In this document: in pieces, positions 23,001 through 34,100 of the stretch
Numbering within the stretch: position 1 is the first letter of the stretch
Layout of the letters: each line of letters opens with the position of its first letter
Program-made: the position numbers and the translations under genes
DNA from: Manis javanica
Lineage: Eukaryota > Chordata > Mammalia > Pholidota > Manidae
Direction: 5' to 3'
DNA length: 64,000 nucleotides
Assembly: GCF_040802235.1 (NCBI RefSeq)
Contig: NC_133161.1
Coordinates: forward strand, 148,977,121-149,041,120
Notes under the pieces: model-generated
The model's input: the letters and a program-made list of their open reading frames with translations, nothing else
Told to the model about the DNA's origin: nothing
Database searches by the model: none

Positions 23001-26000
23001 GATACACAAAGACTGTGTTATTCCATCAATATTACTTATGGGAAAAATAATTTGAGGGGGTAATAACAGATAAGCTTATTTTAATATATCTAAAACTTGT
23101 GAATCATAGCTTTTATCCCAGTGTAAAGGACACACTAAACCTTAGTATTGTGCTTTTCCAGCAGAACTTTGGAGAATTTAAGAAATACTATGTTCTCACA
23201 CTCACATCCATATGCACATGTGCCCACCCGCTTCCACCCACACACAGCAAAGGCCTTTGTCCTGTATCTCGCAGGCAGTTGTGAAAAGGTGCTGAGGAGG
23301 GGGCGCAACATGACGGAAGTGGTGCTTAGGAGGATCACTCGGGCTGCAGTGCACCAGGGGGCTTAAAGGATGGAGCGAGATGGGGAGATCGGCAAGGACG
23401 TGGTCACAGCGATTCAAGTGAACCACTTCTGGGGTCTCTTATTCCCCTGATATCTATAAGGTAGCGCCGAGTTCAGCGGAGTCCAATCCCACTGAATGTA
23501 CACCTCAGATCCTTCATGCTCCCGTGCCCACCCCATCTCCACCTTGATTCTCACCAGCCATCCTCACTTCTGCAGGCCAGTCTACATACATCCGGGGTAA
23601 CTCTGAACTGAGAAGCCCACTTCTCTGCCCTCCACCTTTGGGCACATACACACCCTTCCAATACTGGAAAAAATCCTCATAGCTAAGACCTCCAGAGCAG
23701 TGCACATGTGGATGGCCAGGCAGGGCCACTTACGGAGGCTGCCAACTCCAGCGCGGTGACAGCCATGGCGGCCCCCCTCTCCTGAGGGCTTCATGTGTGC
23801 CCAGCAGGATTCACAGGCTTTACAGGAACCATCTCGCTTAATCCTCACCACAAACCTATCAGGTGGGTATCATACCCCTCCCCCCACCTTCTATAGACCA
23901 GGCAGAGGGACTCAGCCACCCGGTGGGAATGGGACTGTAAGGGGCGGGGCGGGGCAGCTGTGGGACGTCATGCCTGCCCTGAAGCCAGGCATTAACTGCC
24001 TCCGAGTCTTCCAGGAGTCCTGCCCTTTCCGCACCTGCATTCAGAGGGCTCCATACAGAGACTGCTCACAGGGCCTTTTGGTGTCTTGATTCCCTTATTT
24101 GGAAAATGAGGGGGCCACAGGCTAGATACTTTTGAGCTGTGAATCATACTTAATTGAAATCAAAGGGATTCTGATAAAGCAGATACTGGATCAGAGGGTC
24201 CCTGAATTATTCAGTTTGCACGTTTTAGGAGTCTTTGTCCTCATCACCTATTCCGGTGGTTTTCCCTCTCTCGCCACGCCTGTGATCAAGCCTAACCGCC
24301 ATCTCAAGTGAGCTCAGGCATTCTCACACGGGAACGCGGCTCAGCGGCAGGGAGAAGTCTGCACGTGCGTCCGCGTGTCTGGGTGGACTTACGGCTCCAG
24401 CTCGAGGGCAAGAGAGGCGCCTGGCAGAGCAGATGGGCCCTTGTGCCCCGTGCTGCTCTGCAGGCACCCACGGGCCCCTTCCCACCCCTGCCGGAGCTGA
24501 GACCAAGAGCAGCCACAGAAATCCAATCCTGGTCCCAGGGCAAAATCAGAGCAAGGGCTTGAATGGCCTCTGGGGAGAAGCCATTCTTCATTTTGAAATT
24601 GAGATCAATTTAGAGGTCTTAAAAATGTAAGTCCTCCTGCACACAGACGTCCACCACAGCAGCCCAGTGCCTCAGCGGGGCAGCAGTGGGACTGCGAGCC
24701 TCCTTTCCTGGGCACTGGGCCGGTGGGCACTGCGGCCCCTGGGCTTGGGGAGGGAAGAGCCACTGATGACTGATGGGTGGGCCGGGAGCCTCAGGACCAA
24801 CAGGGGTTCCTGATTCTAAGCTGAGGACCAGCAGGAGCCAGGGAACATCTGTCTAGAGAGGGGCGCGGGGCACTGCTCCTGGAACCTACAGCCCTTGCTG
24901 TGTCCGGGCTCCCAGCCCACTGCGGAGACCTGCTGATGTCAATGCAGCCAGGCCCCAGACACTGGCAGGTCCCTGCCCAGTGGGCTGCCTCGGAGGTAGT
25001 GCGAGAAGGCAGGCCAGCAGCTGGGCACAGGAGAGAGGGCAAGAGGGACATAACAGCCAAATGCCTGCTTGCTTTGCTGAGATGGTGGACCTGGGGACAG
25101 GTCGGAGAGCATACGAGGGGCAGTCTCATTGTCATTTCTGGCTTAAAACTAAGTCACCACTAAATGCATCCTGATTTCCAGTGGCTGCCCAGGTCCTTCA
25201 GGCACATTATATCCAGACCCAAGAACCCTGCAGGTAGGGATTGCCACTCCCGTGTCAGAGAGGAGCCCAAGACACAGAGACTACGTGCCTGCTCCCCAAG
25301 CCAGCCTAGTGGGTGGGGGGATGTCTTCTATGCAGAAAGTTTAAAACCCTAGCTGGGGTTGAACTCCGAGCCCCCTCCTTACTGGCCTTGTGACACAAGG
25401 TAGGAAGTCTATACTGCCTTCACCCATCAGGTGGAGGTAATACCTACCTCACGGGGTCTTTGTGGGCTCACATGGGGTAGAGTCTCCAGGCAATGATCCA
25501 GGCCTGGCACAGAGCAAATGCCTGGTGCTGGGCGGATCTGACTTCCCTGCAGACCTGCAGTCACAGCCTAGGAGGAGCAAGAACCCCCTGTGCCGGGAGG
25601 AGAGCCTGTAAGGTTTTCTTCACCTCCAATTACCCTCTCCTCTTATGGGGCCCTCTGATGTGCCTGTATTTCCAAGGCATGTAGAAAATGAAACCTTCCG
25701 CTGAAAAGGGGGAATTCTGTGTCATCTGGGCTCAGGGCACCTGCAGGCAGTGCTATCCTCCACACGGTTCTCCAGGCTGACAGGCCACCGTAACAGCTCC
25801 CAGCAAAGCGCTCCCGACAGCGTGCCCTGGCCTGCTCCTGCCGCACCCTCCCAACATTTAGTCTCGAGTCCAGCCGAGCCGCACTCTAGGCCCACATGGC
25901 CACACGGGCGAGGAGAGCGGTTTATCACTGGCTACCCAACATCCTGCTGTGGCTTCAGGGTGGCTATTAAGCGCCACCTTGGTCACACCCTCTTCGAGAC

Positions 26001-28040
26001 AGCCCGCCCCAGCTCCTGTGCCGTGGAACCTGCAGGCTGCTCTCCTGGAATAAGCCTGCCCCTGCAGGTAGGCAGCGTGGTGCCAGCGGCTCCTGGAATA
26101 AAGGGATTTCCCTGCTGCCTGGTAGCCCTGCAGACAGCATGTGCTGGAAGGGACGGGACCCGGGAGGGCTAGCTCCGCACCGGAGCTGGAGGGCACTGCT
26201 GTCCGCCTCCCTGCCCCGCCGGAGGAGGGAGCCCGCAGGTGCAGCCGGACCGCCCTCCACAGCAGAGGCCGCTGCTCTCAGCAGGTGCTCCGAGGCAAAG
26301 ATGATACTGCAATTGGACACGCCCCACTCTCTGGGGAAGAGATTACAGGTACGATAGCCGATAGCCGATTTCAAGAGCCAGGGAGGAGTGCCACCAGAGC
26401 GGGAGGGGGGGCCTGAGCTTCAGATCAGAGGCGACAGCCTGCTTGTCATTCACACAGGCCGGAGGCTTCTTCCATTTTTGAAGCTCCACTGAATTCTCTC
26501 TGCAAACAGCAAATTTTGCAGCCTCTAATTTTCTTCTCTGCACTCTGTTTAGTATCAGGCCACCTCCCTTTGCATTCAGGAGCCTCTTGCAGTGTTTGTT
26601 TGTGTGATGGGCATGAGCAGGCGGGTCCTGGCCCCTCTACCATGGCTGCCACTTGCCTGCCATCCAGGACAGAGCTATGGCACCATTGCAAAGTGCTCTG
26701 GTGAGCTTGCTGCAGCCCCATGTGGTCACCGATCCCAGAGTGAGGGTCTGGGGCCGCTGGTTTCCTTCCAGCCCCACAAAGTGCCAGCCATCTCCTTGGT
26801 CTCAGGAGCAAAGTTCTTCATTCAAGCCAAGGGCTACACTGCATGTGAGGAACCATTTCTTTGGGAGTGTTGAATAAAATCTCCCAAGGACAGGAGGATT
26901 TCCTTCCCTACGTGGTCCAGGGAATGTCTGGCTCTGATGCCTTAAGGGACATGTGCTTTACCCGATCCCAGGCCTCTCAAATCCAACCCAGCTGATGTCA
27001 GACTCAACCCCACCAGCCTCAAGATGGAATCTGGAAATCTCTTGTATTGGTGAAGCACATTATAATTCCTCAAGTACCTTTACTTCAAGACTTCATTTAC
27101 CCTTCCTAGCAAATGCAGGAGACAAGGTTGACAGGTATTATTCTGGCTCTTCCAGAAGCAGCCACCAAAGAGAGGGTAAGTCACTCACCCACCGCCACCA
27201 GCCACCAGGCAGCAGTGCGGGACCACAGCCTCAAGTTTGGTCTGGGACCCTTGGCCGCTCTCCACCACACACGGCCTGCCTTCCACCCCAGACGGTCAGT
27301 GCCCACGCGGAGAAGCGGAGGAGTCGCACCACTTACTGGGCTTTTCAACTAGGGACTTGGGGTCCAGAGGTGGCCTGTCAGTTTTAGAGGGACCTGGGGC
27401 AACTTCACGGAAGCAGCACCTTTTGTGGGTGGCTGATGGGGCAAGGTGTGTTGGGACGGAACTAGGTCTGCCCCTGAGAGCTCAGCAGATCCCTCCTGGG
27501 TGCCACAAGCACAGGACGGCCCAGCCCATGGAGCAGGTGCCTGCAGCCTCCTCGGATGGGCTGGAGGGAGATGCCAGGAGGCACCTGCAGGAGTGATTCC
27601 CCAGGTGGCACCAGGCCCCCACCAGGAGAGCCCCCACCCACCATTCCACCTGAGGGTCTCAGCACGTGCCACAGGCATGCCAGGCTTAAGGAAGCTGCTC
27701 CGTGCTGCTGCTGCTGTGGCTGCCGCTTGGCACTCCTGAGCTGGAAAACCTGATGATTCTAGCATGTTACCAGCAGCCAAGTCAGGAAGGGCAGGAAGGG
27801 GGCTCGGCTGGCACGACCAGTCTGTGTCCAGACCCGCTGCTTACAGGACAGTCTGACGGTTGGCATCCAGCCTCTCAGAACAGGAAGGGATGTCTGAAGG
27901 ACGCACGGTGAGGCTGAGCAGCCATCGCGTTCCCGACGCAGGAGCCGGCCCAGTGCCCCCCACCGCCCCACCCTTTTCAGGGAATCCAGCACGTAAGCAT
28001 CTGAGAGTCAACGTTCAGTTCAGAGAGGACGTCCGAAGGT
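17013..28040. other. intergenic: part 2, up to the TTC12 3' end
   Basis: 11 kb without a supported gene. Repeats I recognise are MIR or MIR-like pieces near 18185-18385 (-), 19640-19690 (+), 22590-22690 (+), 23800-23930 (-), 25370-25520 (+) and 27050-27200 (-). There is a short CA run (21179-21193), a pair of GC boxes (23941-23956) with no other promoter sign, and a CTG run (about 27700-27712). All open frames here are short and without family resemblance. Confidence 0.65.
18185..18385 (-). repeat. MIR SINE, antisense
   Basis: 'cctggtccgtgggcaggggccgcc', 'aggagctaaggaacttgcctgcggtcatgcggctgggaattag' and 'caggactcacacccgg' follow the reversed MIR consensus. Confidence 0.65.
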
Positions 28041-28046
28041 CTTTAT
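28041..28046 (-). terminator. TTC12: possible TTC12 poly(A) signal, CATAAA variant
   Basis: On the - strand gctCATAAAgacc lies about 40 bp after the TTC12 stop. CATAAA is an uncommon but known hexamer variant. I found no AATAAA on the - strand in the next 200 bp, so the real site may be farther downstream. Confidence 0.3.
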
Positions 28047-28084
28047 GAGCACAGGAGCCCACAGCTTGCACAGACACGTGGCCC

Positions 28085-28160
28085 TCAGGGGTCGTGCAGG
28101 TACTTGGTGGTGGAGTTGAGAATTTCTATCCCGTGAAGCTCTCTCAGTTGAGCAGCAAAC
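28085..28160 (-). CDS. TTC12: TTC12 last coding exon (residues 681-705) and stop
   Basis: After attgacag, G completes Arg681, then [20 protein letters not shown] and LHDP and a TGA stop (28087-28085). Human ends KYISDS, so the length is the same. Confidence 0.96.
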
Positions 28161-31100
28161 CTGTCAATCAGAACACAGACTCTGGGCCATAAACGCCATG
28201 CGCAGACCCCTGGCGCCCAGAGCCAGCCCTTCTCAGGTAGAAGCTGGACAGAAGGAGCGAAGGGGAAGCCCCGCGGACGACCACAGGGGAGGCCCGCCAA
28301 GCCCAGTGGCAGACGTGGCAGGCTGACCCGAGGGGACCTTGCTCCTGGGGACCCCGAGCAGGGGCCGCTTTCTCATCCCAGCCAGTGTGCCTTGCTTTCT
28401 GCAGAAGAAACAATTTATCCATTCCTTCCACTTGAACAGACAGAACTTGTGAAGCCCTCAGATATCCTGGGGGCCTGCCCCTCCTTCTCCAGGGGGGAGT
28501 CAAGGGCTGAGGCTGCTAGAGAAGTAGCTGGGCAGGCCTGGGCCCCTCCCTGCCCACAGAGCCCTCCACCCCTGCGCTGGGGCTCTGCTGCTCAGCCGCA
28601 GGCGGGCACCATGGGGCAGGAAGGAGGAGGTACTGGAACACATCAGGACAGGGTTGGAGCAGGACAGAGGGCCCCTCGCTCAGGAAGCCTCCCGCAGGAG
28701 GTTCCCCCGGTGTAGGTGGCAGGCCTACTGCTGCACCGGCTCCTTCTGCTGGGAGGCTGGCCCAGGCCACCCGTTCGCTGGCCGCTGTGTACCTTGGCTC
28801 AGCCATGCACAGCTTGCTCAGGGCAATCCCCGCGTTCAGCTGCACAGCCGTCTTCTGCGCGTCGCCACCCGCGAGTTTCAACAAGACCTGCACGATGTCT
28901 GTTTTCAACAGGGAGGCGGCGGCCTGTGGCACCTCCATGCAGTTCCCCAGGCAAAGTGCTGCATTGCCCGCCAGGACCTCATCCTCCATGCCAAGCAGCT
29001 TTGTCAGAACATGGAACTCTGCAGGGAGGGGAGAGAGCCAGCCTCGGTGACCCACATCCCCACGGAGGCTGCCCACGGTCTCCCCAGGGAGCTGGGACAC
29101 GTCACTCAGCCATTCAGCAAGCATGTGCAGGGTGCTCTGAATGCCCTCAGCTCCTTGCTGAGCCTGGCGTTTCTGAGACGCCCCAAGCAGGACCCAGAGT
29201 GAATGAGTGCCGTGCATCAGCCAGGACTCCCCTCCCAGTCCCTGTTCTCTACCCCCACACTCCACCCGACAGCACCTAGTCGGAGTCGGAGGCCACAGGC
29301 CCACTCCCTGAGGCTGCGGCAAAGAGCGGGATCCCGAAGAGAGGCCCAGTTCCCTGTGCCGCCGAGGGGGTGTTAGGGACACTGGCACGTGGCCCGGCTC
29401 GGAGCCGGGCTACAAATGATGGCAGCCACTTCCAGTTACTAGACTAGCGCTCAGCTCACATTCAGCTCTTCCCTGAAGGCCGAAGGTGCTTCTTTCCCTC
29501 CGAAGGCAGAAAGCCTGGGTTAGGTCAGACTGAGCAGAACACTTTAGGAACAGTTTCAGTTTGCTTGGTGAGAGGAGGCGGCTCCCAGCTTGGCCCGTTA
29601 CACCTGGGCTGCTTTGCAGCTGCGTCCGGCAGGGACAGGCTCCCGGTGTGGAGCGGAAGGCTAGCCCTGCGCTCCGGAGCCCTCTCCTCGTCCATGCCGC
29701 CGAGGGCCGGGAGGTCTCACGCTAAGTCTCTCTTCCCTCCCGTCCATGGTTCCCTTTGCAGCGTCCAGAATGGATGACCTCTGGGGGGTAGGCTCTGCTC
29801 GGTGAAGCTACAACTTACTTTTATCCAATCTTATCACTGCTTCTCGTGCCTCAGGATGACTGCTTGTGCAGATGGCTAGTGTCTTCACGGCATAACGAGA
29901 TGCGGTCTGGCCTCCTGTCTAGGTTTCAGAATGAAATCAGAAACATAAAATCAACGCCAGAAACTACGGGCATCTAACAGGGTTCCGCTGAGAATGGCGA
30001 GTCCTTCCTGGCGAGCAGGCTGGTCTGGCCAGGAGGGAGCATCTCTCACGTCCTCTCTAATCCAGCCCACAGCCGGTGCAGCAGTAGGCCTGCCACCTAC
30101 ACCCGGGGACCTCCTGTGGGAGGCTTCCCGAGCGAGTGGCTGAGAAGAGAAAGATGCTGTCAGAAACGGGGGGAAGTCCTGCCCTTCGTTTCAGCATCTG
30201 AGGACGGGGGGGGTGACACGCCCAGGCTGTCAGGCCCACAGACCCGCAGGGGGAGCATCACTGTAAAGGAGTGCAGAGAGCATTAAGAGTCAGGAAAAAG
30301 AACTAATAAAACTTAGCTAAACCTTAACAGCAACCATTCCGGAATAGTAAGAGATTCAATGTCTAAACTTAGAGAGAGGCCAGATCAAAGGAAGAGAGAG
30401 CGAGAGGCCAGCCAAGGGCTATTTGAATCCTGGTTTACTAAATCCCCATGGTTTACAACCCTGATATCCACCCTGGCAGGGCCCTTGCTTATTTTTATAC
30501 TGCTTCTCACTTTAGGTCCCTGTATCTTAAACCGGCTAATAGCCTTTGTTAGGGAAAGAGTGAGTGCTGTTCAGGTGCTAGTGCTGAGACCGCAGTATCA
30601 TTCACTCACACAGCAGGAAGGAACAAACATTCCATGATTGGAATGGTCAAAGGAAAGTGGGGAAATGTAGAATCTAAGCATTAGTAAGATTAGTAAATTA
30701 GCATAAGCATAGCCATCTTAGAAACCTAGAAACCATTTTCTGAGAGTGTGACTCAGAGAAAAAAAAAAAACAAAAAAACCTGGGCCTGGGTAAGGCCTTG
30801 AAAAACAAGTTAATCATGAGCACCGGGTGGTGGGCAGCTGTGACCCTTGGTCAGCTAACCTTGGTCAGTTAATCTTACATACCAAGCTTATCGTGCAGAA
30901 CCTCCCTAACCATTGAGGAGTAGTCTTACCCTGCCCTTGCTTAACCCCAGGATATATGTCTTGCAAGAATAATGTATAGTTGTAGAAAATTACTATGAGT
31001 TAAGTGCTTTGAAAAATGCTATATAAACCCTTGGCTCTCAGTGCTCGGGGTCCTTGTTGAGACCCGCTGCGTCGGGCTGACTTGGACCCCAGCTAGCTGG

Positions 31101-34100
31101 CTGAATAAAGACTTTGCTTGAATTTACATCTCTATGCCTGTGTAGTTTGTTCTCTGGAGAAGCCTTGGAAGCCTGGACCCTAACAATCACGAACCTACAT
31201 CATTCTAAGAGGTGACAACAGTCAGCTCATAACCCCTAAAATCCCCGAATGTGGGTTCTTTAAAATGCACGTGTACACTTACGCATGCACAACGCCTCCG
31301 TGTGTGCATGCAACCGGCAGGCTCTGCGTGGCTGGCAGGAGGCAGTCGTGATGAATGATGGTCATCAGCCAATGGCAGCCCAAACTCAGACCCAGTGTCC
31401 CACCCCCTCAACGCTGCCCCTGCTGCAGCAGTGCCCCCAGCAGAGCTTCCTGGCCCTCCTCCTGTGGGGCCATCGTGTCAACAGGAGTGAGTGAGCCTCG
31501 CTGGGCACTCACATCACAAGCAGGATCCAGAGGCGGCAGCCTGATAATCCACCTCACGCCTACAGTCAGTCTACTTAACGGCTGCGCTGACCCGCTTAGA
31601 CTCACTGCAGGCACATCGCGGGGGAGGCGGCGCAGGCTTCTGTCACCTGGCCATGCTGCCCTGCACATTCCCACAGCTGGACTTACATCCACATTCTCCT
31701 GACAGCTGGATAGAGCATCGTGGGCAGGAAAACATAAGCAAAATAAGAGGCCTCTTTTTCAAGGACAGGCCATTTTCAAGGGCATTTTTAAGTTAGGCTT
31801 GAGTGGTAAACGTTCTCATGCACATATGTAATGAACAGTCTGTGCTCAACAATCTGTTCAGGGTGCTGTCTGGGTGGGCGGGTGGAAGAGAATCTTCATT
31901 CACGAAGTCTAAAATCTAGCGGGGGTGAAAATCTAGCATCTTAACTGAACAAAACCCTCCTTAATTCTGGTCCTCAAGTAAATTATGACACTCCTGGAAA
32001 TTCCATCAAGTTATCTTACCTTCAGGAACTTAAGCATTTTCTTCACCACTCCGGCTCTTAGGGCATCTTCAACAATTGTTGGAGAAGAAGTAAGTGTGCG
32101 GCTGAGGACGCCTGCAGCTCTCTGAGCAAAGCAGAAAGTAAAGGAGACTAAACATCCTTTCATGCTGTGATGTTTACAAGCAAACAAGCACTTTGGGAGG
32201 CAAAAGCAATTGTTAGTACTGGAAACAGAATAGGTACTTTGATGGTGAAATACGTGAAGGCCAAGTAGTAGATGACAAGTGATGTGTTTTTTTATGAAGC
32301 CACTGGGGCAGGTGATTTAAGGGCTGAAAACACTGCCCCTTGGCAAGGGGCCGGCTCACTGCAGCTTTGCACCAGGCCAGCCAGCTCGACCGTGCAAGAC
32401 AGCCTTGCCCTGGACCCCCGGCAGCGCTCTGTTGATCAGGGTCCTGCTCGGAGGGGAGACTTCCCGGGCTGATCCTCCGGGTCTTTTAGCTTTTCCTTTA
32501 TCTCTTCTGAATTTTTGTCTTTTTGCTCTACTTTCTGGGAGACTTCATTTACTTTATTTTCCAATTCTGATTTTTTTTTTTTAGTAGCAAACTTACTGTT
32601 TTATGGCTATAACATTATCTTGAATCTTTCTGAGGATGTGAATGATAGTTATTAATTTTTTCTTCTATTTGCTTTAGTATCTCTATTTCTTTGAGGTCAA
32701 TTTTTCTGATTACCGTAGTTTTTCTAGTCATGTGTATGGCTTTCTGAAATGTCTGGTGACCCTTAGCTGCCCAGTCAGACTTATAAAAAAAATAATAAAA
32801 ATAGGTTTCGGTGTGCTTTGTTTATGGTGCATTTGTTGACTGGCAGGTAGAGGGGTGCTACTCCCAAATGCCAGAAAGCTAAGATTTTTTTCTCTGCTCT
32901 TTCAATTCCTTCAGAGAAAAATAACCAATTTTATGCTTGAAGGAAGATGCCTGGCTGCCAAATGCAGCCCCCATCTCTAGCGCACCCCCATCTCTTACTT
33001 GGCTCTGTTTGTACTGCTGTTTTGAGGGCCCCATCTTCTCCAGGGCACCACAGGGCGGACCTGCCACCTTCCCCAATGTGTCCTCCATCTGTGCCCTAAG
33101 GTTGCTCCAGCCCTGCCTTGTTAATATGACTTGTGCAGCTGTTCTCCACCTTCTAGAAACTGATTAAAACGACTGCCTATTGGTGACCTCCCTGTTCACT
33201 TTGTCAATGTGGGTTTCTGCCTTTTTTCCCCTAATGCCTTTAGTCTCATTAATGAGGTCTCCGGGGGGAGAAGGGATAAACTTGAATTTATCACATTATC
33301 AACCTTGTTTTCCCAATCTGCTTCCTCCAGGTGCTGTGCCATTGCTGCTTTGACATTTCAGGCCTGTCTTCAGCCCCAAGACAGCAGGGAGAGTGTGCCA
33401 TCGAAGGACCAGACGACCCTGGGGAGGCCGCTGCCCTGCTCAGCGCATTGCTCATCATGTAACCGTGGCGTGTGCAGAGTCCCGGGGAAATTGGGCCTGA
33501 GGGTCCCTGCAGGGCCATCTCAGAGCTGGAGTCGGCTTAGCTTTAGCGCCTGACCATCCAGAAAAGCCCAAGCATCTAGGACAGTGGTCCTATGACCATA
33601 GGGACATGGATCTTCTTTGGGGATCTGGTGAGAGCTATGTTGCCCCCCATGACACTGCACGTGCTCTCAGAATTTTCTACACGCATGCAGGGAGTTCCAG
33701 GAACCCTGAAAACCTGCCACACATGCCTGGAGTCCAGGTGAGAGACCTCTGCCCTGGGATGTCTGAACTGACTTCAGGAAAGTGCAGGCATGCTGGCCCC
33801 AACAGGACTCAATGGCTCTGCCCAGAACCTTTATCATAACCCTGGGGCCCGGGGCCTAGTCCGTGACCCTGGAAGGGCTGTGGTCTCACATGCACACACC
33901 TGTCCTGGACCTGACCCCAACTGTTTCTCTAGGCGTTAGGGCCCTGACCTAACAAGGGCGAAGTTGGGGTGGTTACTAAGTTGGAGTAATTGCTACCTGA
34001 GGGAAAAGCACAACTTGGGAGGGTGGCAAACAGCCTCTTCAATAATAGAATATTCTTCTCCTGATGCACTCACTGGTAGCTGTACGACTTCTCAGTTTTC

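Noticed and set aside
23941-23956. GC boxes (ggggcggggcggggc) as a possible promoter
   Set aside because: They are isolated, with no CpG island, start-site motif or gene nearby.
26085-26110. AATAAA-containing words near 26052 and 26098 as gene ends
   Set aside because: No transcript on the + strand leads to them, and AATAAA by itself is common.
28654-29279. 182- and 187-codon + strand open frames
   Set aside because: They are antisense shadows of TTC12 exon 20.
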